Shown in pieces: positions 17,425-26,718 of a stretch of 64,000 nucleotides of DNA. Each line of letters starts with the position of its first letter. Positions within the stretch are counted from its first letter, which is position 1. The translations under genes were made by a program, and so were the position numbers. Origin of the DNA: an uncultured Lachnospiraceae bacterium. GTDB taxonomy: Bacteria; Bacillota; Clostridia; Lachnospirales; Lachnospiraceae. The notes below the pieces were generated by a model that did no database searches, was not told the origin of the DNA, and saw only the letters and a list, made by a program, of their open reading frames with translations. Location: assembly GCA_910579685.1 (NCBI GenBank), contig CAJTVN010000020.1:1-64000 (forward strand). The letters are read 5' to 3'.

Positions 17425-19422
17425 ATGAAGAAGTGGAAAATTCTGCCGGGAATGGCGCAAAAGGGGATTTTGTCCAATGGAACCGTTTATTATCCTTATC
17501 TTGTGGCCTGCATTTTTGCAGCCTTTACCTATTTTGTGTTTTCTTCCATTATTAACAACGATCTGATTCGGACCCTGCCTCATGCGGCCTATGCGTGGAT
17601 ATTTCTGGAGATCGGAAGGTGGCTTTTGGGAGTGATATTGCTGATCTTTCTGTCCTATGCGAACAGCTTTCTGATCAAGCACAGGAAGAAGGAAATCGGC
17701 CTCTACAGCCTGCTGGGACTGGAAAAAAAGCATATCGGAGTGATGCTTTTTCTGGAGACGGTTTTTCTTTATGTGATCGCCATGGCCGGAGGAATTCTTC
17801 TGGGTATGGTGCTGGCAAAGCTTTTGTTTCTGCTTCTGCTGCGGCTGAGCAATATGCCCATAGAGGCGGAATTTGTCTTCATGCCAAAGGCCTTCAAAAG
17901 CACGCTGATTTATTTTGCAATCCTGTTTTTATTCAATTATGCATGTCAGCTGTGGGAGCTTCGAAAAATCCAGCCGATCGAGCTTTTTTCCAGCAGCAGG
18001 AAAGGGGAAAAGGAGCCAAGGCTGCTCTGGCTCTGGAGCATTCTTGGGATGGCGGCGCTCTGCGCCGGCTATAGCATTGCGGTCAGGGCCAAAGTGGACA
18101 GTATGATTTTCAGCAACTTTTTTCTGGCCGTGTTCTGGGTGATCGTGGGAACCAACCTGCTGTTTACCTTTGGCATCGTGGCTTTTTTAAAGCTCCTGCG
18201 CAGGAAGAAGGGGACTTACTATAAGGCGAAAAACTTCATTACCGTATCCGGCATGTACTACCGGATGAAAAAGAGTGCGGCGAGCCTTGTGAATATCTGT
18301 ATCTTTTCCACCATGGTGATTATCACTCTGACCTGCACGATTTCCCTGTACATCGGGATAGAGGATGTGGTGCGCTTTGCCTACCCCTATGATTATGTGG
18401 CAGATTTCGATATGGGAAGCCTGGAATATGAAAAGGTTCAGGCACAGGCGGAAGAAATTGCCCAAAGATATGATGCAAGGGTAAAGAGAGTGGATGTGTT
18501 CGACTTCAGGAAATTCTCCTGTGCGAAGGAGGAAAACAGATTTATGCCCGCTACGGATAATGTGCCCTTTTCAGACAGATACAGTTTACATTTCCTGACC
18601 CTTAAGGATTATGAGCGGCTTACCGGGGAGACGGAGATCCTTTCGGAGAATCAGGTCATGATCTATACCACAGGCCCTGAATTTGGATATGACACGGTGG
18701 AATTTCTTGGTTTGAGCGGTGTGGTGAAAAGAGAAGCGGAGGAACTGTTTCCCTTCCCCAGGGCGGATAAAGAAAGCATGAACACCGAATATGTCGTGAT
18801 CGTGAATGACAGGGCGGAAAGAGATGTTTTTGTAAAGGCCTATGCCGAGTGGGCGGGCGTGGAGGATCTTGAGGCTTTTCTGAAGGCAGGAGGACAGAAG
18901 GCGGGCGTGTGCTTTGGCGGAAGCGAGGAGGCTGTGGAGAGAGCTGCCGCGGATTTTGCGATCTGGTGTCAGGGACAGCAGGGCTTTAGAGCCTGCAAGG
19001 ACGGCATTGCGCTGCGGGCTGACCAGAGATCCATGTATGGAGGCCTGCTGTTTATCGGAATCATATTCGGACTGATCTTTTTCATGTGCTTGATCATCAT
19101 TATGTACTACAAGCAGGTTTCCGAGGGCTTTGAGGACCGGGGAAGCTTTGAGATCATGCAGAAGGTGGGAATGAGCGATAAGGAGATCAAGGGCACGGTA
19201 CACAGGCAGATTCTTCTGGTCTTTGCCCTTCCCCTTGCGGGTGCAATGGCGCATACGGCTGCGGGAATGTTTATGGTGGACCGGCTGATGGCAGTACTGG
19301 CCTTCTTCAATACCCGTCTGGTTCTCACAAGCGCCCTCTGCATTTCCATGGGCTTCGCCCTGGTGTATGGGATCAGCTATCTGATGACGGCGAAAACGTA
19401 TTATAAGATTGTTAAAATGTAG
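17425..19422 (+). CDS. Bce-type ABC transporter permease (BceB-like)
   Basis: A 665-residue permease. Ten membrane helices are expected from the hydrophobic pattern: one near residues 22-42, clusters at 55-80, 105-135, 153-175, 205-225, 232-256 and 287-310, then three C-terminal helices from about 535. The large outer domain (about 320-530) between helices 7 and 8 is the hallmark of BceB proteins and is thought to contact the antibiotic complex. AGGAGG lies just before the ATG at 17425. An upstream in-frame start would overlap the ATPase gene and was rejected. Confidence 0.9.
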   Translation: MKKWKILPGMAQKGILSNGTVYYPYLVACIFAAFTYFVFSSIINNDLIRTLPHAAYAWIFLEIGRWLLGVILLIFLSYANSFLIKHRKKEIGLYSLLGLEKKHIGVMLFLETVFLYVIAMAGGILLGMVLAKLLFLLLLRLSNMPIEAEFVFMPKAFKSTLIYFAILFLFNYACQLWELRKIQPIELFSSSRKGEKEPRLLWLWSILGMAALCAGYSIAVRAKVDSMIFSNFFLAVFWVIVGTNLLFTFGIVAFLKLLRRKKGTYYKAKNFITVSGMYYRMKKSAASLVNICIFSTMVIITLTCTISLYIGIEDVVRFAYPYDYVADFDMGSLEYEKVQAQAEEIAQRYDARVKRVDVFDFRKFSCAKEENRFMPATDNVPFSDRYSLHFLTLKDYERLTGETEILSENQVMIYTTGPEFGYDTVEFLGLSGVVKREAEELFPFPRADKESMNTEYVVIVNDRAERDVFVKAYAEWAGVEDLEAFLKAGGQKAGVCFGGSEEAVERAAADFAIWCQGQQGFRACKDGIALRADQRSMYGGLLFIGIIFGLIFFMCLIIIMYYKQVSEGFEDRGSFEIMQKVGMSDKEIKGTVHRQILLVFALPLAGAMAHTAAGMFMVDRLMAVLAFFNTRLVLTSALCISMGFALVYGISYLMTAKTYYKIVKM

Positions 19423-19524
19423 GTTCAAAAAAATGCCATCCGCACAGTTGTAAAAAATTGTTGATATTCTAAAGAAATGAGGGTAACAAAAAGAAAGAAA
19501 AGCGTATCAGAAAATTCTTGTTTA

Positions 19525-19552
19525 TTTACAATTCTAATCAATTATCTATACT
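19525..19552 (+). promoter_or_regulatory. Probable promoter of the sugar-transport operon
   Basis: TTTACA (19525-19530) and TATACT (19547-19552) with a 16-base spacer lie 30 bases upstream of the first permease start. The surrounding 160-base gap is AT-rich and holds no other feature that I recognise. Confidence 0.5.
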
Positions 19553-19582
19553 GAAAGCAGATACGGGAAAGGAGGAAACGAT

Positions 19583-20509
19583 TTGGCTGTAAGGAAAAAC
19601 AAAGTTTCCTGGAAAAGGGATTTCCAACGAAACTATCAATTGTATCTGCTTTTACTTCCTGCAGTTTTGAGCATGATCCTTTTTAATTATTTGCCGATGT
19701 ACGGAATCCAGATTGCCTTTAAGGATTTTAAACCGATCAAAGGAATCTGGGGGAGCGAATGGGCGGGACTTAAATGGTTTCGGCGATTTTGGGAGAGCTA
19801 TCAATGCCTGGATGTAATCTCCAATACGTTGATACTCAGCATCGCTCTGCTGGTGTGTACTTTTCCAATCCCTATTTTGTTTGCGCTTTTGGTCAACCAA
19901 TACAAAAACGGGATTTTCAGAAAAACCCTTCAGACGGTTTCCTATGCGCCTCATTTTATATCCACTGTGGTCATGGTGGGGATGATCCTTATGTTTTTGA
20001 GCCCTTCCTCCGGACTGTACGGAAGTCTTGCCAAGGTGGCCGGGTTCGAGCCCAGGAACGTGATGGGGGACAGCGCACTGTTTCGGCCGATTTACATCCT
20101 GTCAGAGATCTGGCAGCAGACGGGCTGGGATTCGATTATTTATATTGCGGCGCTTTCCGCTGTCGATGTGGATCTCTATGATGCGGCCAGGGTGGATGGA
20201 GCCGGAAGGCTGAAACGTATCCTGCACATTGATATACCGGCTCTGAGAGACACGGCGGTGGTCATATTGATCCTGCGCATAGGCAATATCATGTCCCTGG
20301 GATTTGAAAAGACGTATTTATTGCAGAATAACCTGAATCTGGGGACATCGGAGATCATAGCCACGTATGTGTACAAGATCGGACTGACAGGAACGCCCCA
20401 GTACAGCTATTCGGCGGCAATCGGCCTTTTAAACTCGTTGGTGAACCTGATTCTGCTGATTGCGTTTAATAAGATCAGCAAAAGGATAAGCGGTTCTGGT
20501 TTATGGTAG
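19583..20509 (+). CDS. Carbohydrate ABC transporter permease (LplB-like)
   Basis: A 308-residue membrane protein starting with TTG, preceded by AAAGGAGG. Six helices are expected, the first being YLLLLPAVLSMILFNYLPM. The EAA-type loop reads DAARVDGAGRLKRILHIDIPAL (shown here without its flanks) and couples to the shared ATPase. The LFNYLPMYG start is characteristic of the LplB/YtcP group, which imports oligosaccharides or glycans. It pairs with the permease at 21726 and the lipoprotein at 22643. No ATPase gene is present here, so the ATPase must be encoded elsewhere, as is usual for this group. Confidence 0.9.
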   Translation: MAVRKNKVSWKRDFQRNYQLYLLLLPAVLSMILFNYLPMYGIQIAFKDFKPIKGIWGSEWAGLKWFRRFWESYQCLDVISNTLILSIALLVCTFPIPILFALLVNQYKNGIFRKTLQTVSYAPHFISTVVMVGMILMFLSPSSGLYGSLAKVAGFEPRNVMGDSALFRPIYILSEIWQQTGWDSIIYIAALSAVDVDLYDAARVDGAGRLKRILHIDIPALRDTAVVILILRIGNIMSLGFEKTYLLQNNLNLGTSEIIATYVYKIGLTGTPQYSYSAAIGLLNSLVNLILLIAFNKISKRISGSGLW

Positions 20510-20520
20510 GAGGAGATATT

Positions 20521-21726
20521 ATGCGTGGATTACCTGATCCCTTTTTGAGGGAAGACGGAAGTCTGGTAAAGAATGCGAGCGAGTGGGAAGCGCACAGAGA
20601 GTATATTAAGAGTGTCCTGACAGAGTATCTGTACGGCACTATGCCGGACAGACCGGACAACCTTGCCTCAAGGCTTCTGTGGAAGAAGAGCATTTGGGAT
20701 GGCGAAGGAGTGTTTGAGAGGCAAAGGCTAAGCTTCGGACCGGAGAATATGATAGAGATTGATGTGTCCGTGATCCGCAGCGCCCGGCAGGGCAGAGCCA
20801 TACCCGTGATCCTTCAGGGGGGCTTCGTGAGGGAGGAGATTGCAAGAACTGCGGTGGAGGAGGGATTCTGTGTGATCACCTTTCATGTGGATCAGGCGGC
20901 GCCTGATAGTCCGGATTATATAAATGCCGCCTGCAGCCGGGCATATCCTGATCATACCTGGAAAGTGATCGCCATGTGGGCGTGGCTTCAGAGCCGGGTG
21001 ATCGACTGGCTGGAAAACCAGGATTTTGCAGATATGGGAAAAATTGTGGCGGCAGGTCACTCCCGGTACGGAAAAGCGGCTCTGTGCTGTGCAATCTATG
21101 ATGAGAGAGTGGCGGTTTGTGTGCCGGCTGGCTCGGGCTGCGGCGGAATGGGCTGTCTGCGCAATATCGGGAGCCGGTTTGGAGCCGACAGCGGCTTTGT
21201 GGAAACCATGGGATCCATGACAAGGGATCTGCCTTACTGGTTTGCGGACAGAATGAGAGAGTATGCTTCGGGGGAGGCGTGCAGGCTGGGGAGAGAAGAT
21301 GAGCTGCCCTTTGATTCTCATTTTATGGCGGCGGCAGTAGCGCCAAGAGCCTTGCTGGTATTAGAGGGATTGGATGACATGTGGACTAATCCCTACGGCA
21401 CACAGGTCAGCTGGCTGGCGGCTGCACAGGTCTACCGCTTTCTGGGAAGGGACGGCTCATGCGCCATACGTTTCAGGGAAGGCGGGCATGAATTTAATAA
21501 AGAGGACTGGGGCGTGATGACTGATTTCTGTAAGGCGGTGCTGCTGGGGACGGAAAAGCGTACAGACTACAGGACACCGTCAGGTCTGGATCCCAGAATC
21601 GGACGGGAATGGGATTGTCCGGGAAAAGAACCGGCAACACTGCAGATGTTTTTTGACAGAACGATTGAAGGGATCCGCAGAAAAATTGAAGCGACTGACA
21701 GATGGTGTTTCGAAGGAGGGGAGTAA
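20521..21726 (+). CDS. CE15-like (glucuronoyl esterase-type) hydrolase
   Basis: A 401-residue alpha/beta hydrolase. The nucleophile motif is GHSRYGKAA with S181, matching the G-x-S-R-x-G-K signature of family CE15 glucuronoyl esterases. A candidate catalytic His is H323 in EGGHEF. Known CE15 enzymes cut esters between 4-O-methyl-glucuronic acid on xylan and lignin alcohols. No signal peptide is visible, so it probably acts on imported oligosaccharides in the cytoplasm, which would be unusual for plant cell-wall attack. GGAGGAG precedes the ATG at 20521. It lies inside the transporter operon and its stop overlaps the next permease start by one base. Confidence 0.75.
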   Translation: MRGLPDPFLREDGSLVKNASEWEAHREYIKSVLTEYLYGTMPDRPDNLASRLLWKKSIWDGEGVFERQRLSFGPENMIEIDVSVIRSARQGRAIPVILQGGFVREEIARTAVEEGFCVITFHVDQAAPDSPDYINAACSRAYPDHTWKVIAMWAWLQSRVIDWLENQDFADMGKIVAAGHSRYGKAALCCAIYDERVAVCVPAGSGCGGMGCLRNIGSRFGADSGFVETMGSMTRDLPYWFADRMREYASGEACRLGREDELPFDSHFMAAAVAPRALLVLEGLDDMWTNPYGTQVSWLAAAQVYRFLGRDGSCAIRFREGGHEFNKEDWGVMTDFCKAVLLGTEKRTDYRTPSGLDPRIGREWDCPGKEPATLQMFFDRTIEGIRRKIEATDRWCFEGGE

Positions 21727-22595
21727 TGAGGGAAAAGACGGTGGAGATCGGACTATACGGCATAGGAGTGATCTTTCTGATCATCATCCTGTATCCTTTG
21801 TATTTCATCGTGATCGCATCCGTTTCGGAGCCTTCCGCCGTTCTGGCAGGGGAGGTGTGGTTTTATCCTCGATGTATCACCCTGGACGGATACCGGGAGC
21901 TTTTGAAGAATGAAAAGATCTGGACGGGCTACAGGAACACTGTCTTTTACACGATTGTTGGTACGACGGTCAGTATGCTCGTGACAGTTCCGGCGGCCTA
22001 TGCGCTTTCCAGAAGGGATTTTAAGGGAAGAAAACCGTTTATGATGTTTTTTCTGATAACCATGTTTTTTAACGGCGGTCTGATTCCCACTTATATGACG
22101 GTCACGAAAACTCTTCATATGGGCGATACCTTCTGGGTCATGCTGCTGCCCTTTTGTGTCAATGTGTTTAATCTGATTATTATGAGAACCTTTTTTGAGA
22201 GCAGCATACCGCAGGAGCTCTGGGAGGCCGCACAGCTGGACGGCTGCTCCAGTATATATTATCTGGGCAGGGTGGTGCTTCCGCTCTCAAAGGCGGTGCT
22301 GTCCGTGATCATGCTGTATTACGTGGTGGCAAAATGGAATGAATATTTCACGGCGCTGATTTATATCCGTAATAACCGGCTCATTCCGCTGCAGATTGTT
22401 CTGAGAGATATCCTGATTCAAAATGAGTCGATGGCCTCCAACATGATGGGGGCGGAGGCCATTGAGGCGGCAAAGAAGGCGAATCTGATCAAGTATTCCT
22501 CCATTATCGTCGGCACGCTCCCCATGATGATTCTGTATCCCTTTTTACAGAAATATTTTGAAAAGGGTGTGATGATCGGGGCCGTAAAGGGATAG
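21726..22595 (+). CDS. Carbohydrate ABC transporter permease (LplC/YtcP-like)
   Basis: A 289-residue membrane protein with six expected helices. The EAA loop LWEAAQLDGCSSIYYLGRV is near residues 160-180. The N-terminal block IILYPLYFIVIASVSEP is typical of the LplC group. It overlaps the esterase stop by one base and uses GAAGGAGGGG as ribosome binding site. It forms the membrane channel together with the permease at 19583. Confidence 0.9.
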   Translation: MREKTVEIGLYGIGVIFLIIILYPLYFIVIASVSEPSAVLAGEVWFYPRCITLDGYRELLKNEKIWTGYRNTVFYTIVGTTVSMLVTVPAAYALSRRDFKGRKPFMMFFLITMFFNGGLIPTYMTVTKTLHMGDTFWVMLLPFCVNVFNLIIMRTFFESSIPQELWEAAQLDGCSSIYYLGRVVLPLSKAVLSVIMLYYVVAKWNEYFTALIYIRNNRLIPLQIVLRDILIQNESMASNMMGAEAIEAAKKANLIKYSSIIVGTLPMMILYPFLQKYFEKGVMIGAVKG

Positions 22596-22642
22596 GAGGA
22601 AGGAAAAAGAGCTATTATATTTATAGGACGGAGGAAAAACAG

Positions 22643-24328
22643 ATGAATAAATGGAAGAAATTTACGTCTCTTGTGTTATGTGCAGTTCTTTTGGCAGGAG
22701 CGCTGTGCGGCTGCAAAGAGGCAGGTGAGGATAAGAGCGGCGTTCAGGACGGCCAGGCATCGGCAGATGCGCAGGATATCAATAGCAGTGAACAGGAGGC
22801 TGCACAGGACGGGGAAGCGGCTGTGCAGGAGCAGGCGGTGTTGGATACGGGGATCGACACCAGTGAGAGAATCACGCTGCGCATCATGACCCAATCCTAT
22901 ACGCCCACCATGGACTGTGAGAATATGCCTATGTGGCAGGAGCTGGAAGAAAAATGCAATGTGGATATTGAGTGGGAGCAGGTGCGCTCGGGATGGGAGG
23001 AAAAGAAGGCGGTGGTGTTGGCAAGCAATGACCTTCCGGATATCTTCCTGGGAGGACTGACCGACGGGGATATTGTCACGAATGCGGAGGCCTTTGTGGA
23101 TATGACGGATCTGATCGATGCCTATGCTCCAAACGTGAAGAAGATGCTGGAGGAGGTTCCGGCGGCAAGGGTATCCTCTGCCTTTGACGAAAACGGTATT
23201 CTTTCCCTGCCGCTTATCTGCGGGTTTAATCCCAGAAGCGCAGCCACCATGGTGATTAATAAGAAATGGCTGGATACGCTTGGATTGGAGGTTCCAACTA
23301 CCTTTGACGAGCTGGAGGAGGTGTTAAAGGCTTTCAAGGAGGGAGATCCCAACGGAAACGGTGAGGCGGATGAGATCCCTCTGGACTGGCCTGCGGAATC
23401 ACATGCGCATTCAATTTATTGTCTCACGGGATCATACGGAGTGGTGGACAATATGTCGGAGGAAATGCTGCTGCTTGAGGACGGGAAGGTTGACTTCCTC
23501 TTCACCACGGAGGCGTTCAAGAACGTCACAGTATATCTGAACAGATTATATTCCCAGGGATTGATTAATCCCGAGGTGTATACCAACGATTATGCGGCGG
23601 CAGGTGCGCTGAGTACGGAGGGAGATGTGCCGAGGGTCGGTGTCACCGTTGGATGGTCCATAGAGAGCCGGACGGGAAAATTCGCATCCGAGTACATTGT
23701 GCTGCCTCAGCTTAAGGTTTCAGCTGATGACGATTCTGAACTATTGTGGCCATGCTATAATACCGATATAACAAATCCCAATGCCTGCGAGCTTACGACC
23801 GCCTGCAAATATCCGGAAAGAGCCATGATGTTGATTAACGAGATGTATTCCGAGGATTTTGCGCTCCAGAGCTACTACGGCTCAGCACCGGACAATGTGG
23901 TAAAGCACGAGGACGGTACATGGGAGATTCTGGTACCGGAAGATGGCAACACGATAGAGGGGAACAAGTGGAAAAATGCGCTGGTAAATTATGGGCCGGG
24001 CTACTGCTCCAAGGATCTGGAAAGCAGGACGATTATTCCCGATGAGTTAAAGGACAGGCTGGAACAGGATGATGTCTATGCGGACAATCGGTTGGACCGG
24101 TCAGAGATCTATCCCAGAGTCAAGTTCAGCGATGCGGATACCGAGGAGCTGGTGTATCTCAAGAGCGATCTGTTCAAGCTGGTAAAGCAAAAGATGGCAG
24201 AATGGTGTGTGAACGGCGGTATTGAGCAGGAGTGGGATCAATACCTTAAGGAGCTGGATACCATGGGGCTTGAGAAGATGAGGGAGATTTATCAGAGGGC
24301 TTACGAAGACTATATGGCATTGCAGTAA
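22643..24328 (+). CDS. Sugar-binding lipoprotein of the ABC transporter (LplA-like)
   Basis: A 561-residue extracellular solute-binding protein. The signal peptide ends in a lipobox with C24 as the likely lipidated cysteine (GALCGC). An acidic, low-complexity linker of about 50 residues follows and then the binding domain, with RIMTQSYTPTMDCENMPMW and the EITL-type GNGEADEIPLDW block seen in this family. It captures the substrate outside and hands it to the two permeases encoded upstream. The ligand is unknown. The CE15-like enzyme in the operon suggests a glucuronic-acid-bearing glycan. Confidence 0.9.
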   Translation: MNKWKKFTSLVLCAVLLAGALCGCKEAGEDKSGVQDGQASADAQDINSSEQEAAQDGEAAVQEQAVLDTGIDTSERITLRIMTQSYTPTMDCENMPMWQELEEKCNVDIEWEQVRSGWEEKKAVVLASNDLPDIFLGGLTDGDIVTNAEAFVDMTDLIDAYAPNVKKMLEEVPAARVSSAFDENGILSLPLICGFNPRSAATMVINKKWLDTLGLEVPTTFDELEEVLKAFKEGDPNGNGEADEIPLDWPAESHAHSIYCLTGSYGVVDNMSEEMLLLEDGKVDFLFTTEAFKNVTVYLNRLYSQGLINPEVYTNDYAAAGALSTEGDVPRVGVTVGWSIESRTGKFASEYIVLPQLKVSADDDSELLWPCYNTDITNPNACELTTACKYPERAMMLINEMYSEDFALQSYYGSAPDNVVKHEDGTWEILVPEDGNTIEGNKWKNALVNYGPGYCSKDLESRTIIPDELKDRLEQDDVYADNRLDRSEIYPRVKFSDADTEELVYLKSDLFKLVKQKMAEWCVNGGIEQEWDQYLKELDTMGLEKMREIYQRAYEDYMALQ

Positions 24329-24334
24329 AAGAAA

Positions 24335-24368
24335 ACTCTGTCCCGGATGTGCGCATCGGGGGCAGAGT
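24335..24368 (+). terminator. Hairpin between binding-protein and regulator genes
   Basis: The arms ACTCTGTCCCGGATG and CATCGGGGGCAGAGT pair with small bulges around a four-base loop. The T-run after it is weak (CTGCTTT), so partial termination that lowers expression of the downstream regulator is more likely than a full stop. Confidence 0.5.
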
Positions 24369-24405
24369 CTGCTTTAAGGACAGATGAGAGACGAGGGAGG
24401 TTAGT

Positions 24406-26622
24406 ATGAGGAACGACCACGCAAGGGCATGGGTGCCTTTTGTCCTGTCATACGTTCTGATGGCGTTGATTCCCACGATCGTGTGTCTGGTCTTTTTTTA
24501 TCCGAATACCAGGAGCAAGATCGAGGATAATGTGAGGCGGGATGCGCAGATGGATGTTAACTGGGGGATCCGGAACATTGACAGACAGCTGATGACTCTT
24601 TATAATCTGCCCAGCCTGTTTTTGAATAATCCGCAGATAAGCCGAAGGGAGATTGAAGAAAGACCCCGGCAGAATCTCACGCTCTCTACGGAGATAAGAC
24701 ACGAGATATCCGGAAATATGCTGATTCTGGATGCTTTTCTTTATTCCAGAGCGCAGAGCTATCTGTTCAGCGGGTACCACAGCAATGTCTCCCGGGAGAG
24801 GAATGAGAAATTTGCGGGAAGCATCGGTCTCCAGTATGAAAACTGGAGTCAGAAGGATATGTTCGAGACCTTTGACACCCTTTACGGCACGCAGGTGAGA
24901 CCGGCGGAAGTCGTGACAATAGAGGGTGAGAAGAATAACCAGGTGGTCACCTTTCTGTTCACCCTCCCGATTCGGAACCGGTATGCCTATGCCACTATGG
25001 CGGTGCTCGTATCGGGCGAGAGGTTCTCCTCCATGTTTGCGGGAGAGGGCATCAACAGTCTTGGGTATCTGCTCTATGACGAAAGCGGAACCCAGATCCT
25101 TCGTGTGGGACTTGAGGGAGAGGAATTCCCGCAGATCGGCAAGCTGTTTTCCGATAAGGAGAAGGAGGAAGGCAGTATGGAGCTGGAGGGAAAGAAGCTT
25201 CTTAGCTGGGCGAGATCGGAGAATACGGGCTGGACTCTGGTAAAGGTGACTTCTCTCGTGGGCACCAGGGCACAGATCAAGGATCTTGAACGGAAGGTGC
25301 TTCTGATCGCCCTGGGACTTTCGGTGGTTTTGGGAGGACTTGGCTATTGTTTCATGCAGCTGAATTACAGGCCTCTTTATGACATTCTCCAGCAGCTGAA
25401 AGCCAAGGGACAGATGAACAGGAAAAGGACATACAGGATCGGACATTATAATGAGATTGAGAAGGCGATTCATCTGCTTTGGAATGATAACGTCCGACTG
25501 AAAGGCGACATGGAGAGTCTCATTCCCATGCTCCGAAGAAATTGTATTCTGGAGTTGCTGACCAAGACAGGAAAAGAGGCGCATCTGATAAAGCAGGAGC
25601 TGGAAAAGCTGGGGGTAAGGGTGAATCTTGCCTTTTATCAGGTGGTCCTTATATCCGGTCCCGCAGACGGTGAAATCAGCGGGGAGATACGGAAAGAGGA
25701 TTTTGAGCTTCGCACAGATCTGGTTGATATCATAAGGATCCCGAGAACGGATATCTCCCTTCTTCTTTTTGGAGGTGGCAGGGAGGAAATAGAGGCGGAT
25801 CTGAAAGAGTTGCCCTTACGCTCCGGTGTCTTTGAGAAGGCAGGCATTGGGATAGGAAGAGCGGTGGAGGATATCGCTGACATAGCGAGCTCCTATTCTT
25901 TTGCCTATACGGCTCTGGATTATGCCGTGATACAGGGAGAGAGGGGAAAGGGCTGCTGGTATGATGAACTGCCGGAGGCTCTGTTTAAAACGCACAGCTA
26001 TCCTTTTCATGTGATTCAGGGACTGGCTTCCACCATGCTGCGCAATGACAGGGAGGGGGTACGGAAGCTGACAGAGCAGATCATTTATATGATCCGTATG
26101 AAGGAGCTGCCCTCTTACTATATCCGGTCTCTCTTTTATAATGCGGCGGGCATATATATTGATAAAAGAAGAAGGAGCGGGCGGGAGGATGAAAAGGATG
26201 TTCCGTATATTTCCACACAGCTTTCTTCCTGGGAAATGGCGGATCTGCTCAAAGCGCTTCTGGAGGAGTATCTGAAAGATCTGAGCGAACTGGAGGATCT
26301 TCATTCCGTGCCGCTGGCCAGGGCTCTTTCATTTATCAATGAAAATTATCAGTCCAGCGGACTCTCGCTTGCGGACGTGGCCGAGCACTGCGGCATGACT
26401 GCGAGCTATTTGAGCTATCTGTTCAAGGAAAAAAGCGGAAGTAATTTTAAGGAATATATTGACGGTCTGCGTCTGGAGAGGGCCAAGCATCTGCTGAACG
26501 AGACGGATATGAAGGTAGAAGAGATCGCAAGGGCGGTAGGGTATGAGAACAGCTATAGCTTTACCCGGTTTTTCAAGAATAATATGGGTTTGACGCCAAA
26601 AGAATTCAGAGCCCTGAAATAA
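24406..26622 (+). CDS. Membrane-bound AraC-family transcriptional regulator
   Basis: A 738-residue one-component regulator. Membrane helices lie at about residues 9-30 and 295-315. The 260 residues between them form an extracytoplasmic sensor, probably a double Cache fold. A cytoplasmic linker region follows. The last 100 residues hold two helix-turn-helix motifs of the AraC type, with LSLADVAEHCGMTASYLSYLF and VEEIARAVGYENSYSFTRFF. It sits at the 3' end of the LplBC/LplA operon, the usual place for the regulator that senses the sugar outside and activates the transporter. Confidence 0.9.
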   Translation: MRNDHARAWVPFVLSYVLMALIPTIVCLVFFYPNTRSKIEDNVRRDAQMDVNWGIRNIDRQLMTLYNLPSLFLNNPQISRREIEERPRQNLTLSTEIRHEISGNMLILDAFLYSRAQSYLFSGYHSNVSRERNEKFAGSIGLQYENWSQKDMFETFDTLYGTQVRPAEVVTIEGEKNNQVVTFLFTLPIRNRYAYATMAVLVSGERFSSMFAGEGINSLGYLLYDESGTQILRVGLEGEEFPQIGKLFSDKEKEEGSMELEGKKLLSWARSENTGWTLVKVTSLVGTRAQIKDLERKVLLIALGLSVVLGGLGYCFMQLNYRPLYDILQQLKAKGQMNRKRTYRIGHYNEIEKAIHLLWNDNVRLKGDMESLIPMLRRNCILELLTKTGKEAHLIKQELEKLGVRVNLAFYQVVLISGPADGEISGEIRKEDFELRTDLVDIIRIPRTDISLLLFGGGREEIEADLKELPLRSGVFEKAGIGIGRAVEDIADIASSYSFAYTALDYAVIQGERGKGCWYDELPEALFKTHSYPFHVIQGLASTMLRNDREGVRKLTEQIIYMIRMKELPSYYIRSLFYNAAGIYIDKRRRSGREDEKDVPYISTQLSSWEMADLLKALLEEYLKDLSELEDLHSVPLARALSFINENYQSSGLSLADVAEHCGMTASYLSYLFKEKSGSNFKEYIDGLRLERAKHLLNETDMKVEEIARAVGYENSYSFTRFFKNNMGLTPKEFRALK

Positions 26623-26662
26623 AGGCGGCATATTAATATTTCTTTATTTTTTACGTCTCAAA

Positions 26663-26691
26663 GTGCAATTCCGCCCTGACAATGTTATAAT
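26663..26691 (+). promoter_or_regulatory. Probable promoter of the YdcF-like gene
   Basis: A perfect TATAAT (26686-26691) stands 17 bases after GTGCAA (26663-26668). The gene start is 28 bases downstream. Confidence 0.5.
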
Positions 26692-26718
26692 GGAAAAAAT
26701 CCGGGGCGGAGGTAATAC

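Noticed and set aside
24448..25584. 378-residue minus-strand open frame
   Set aside because: It is antisense to the sensor part of the AraC-type regulator and shows no domain.
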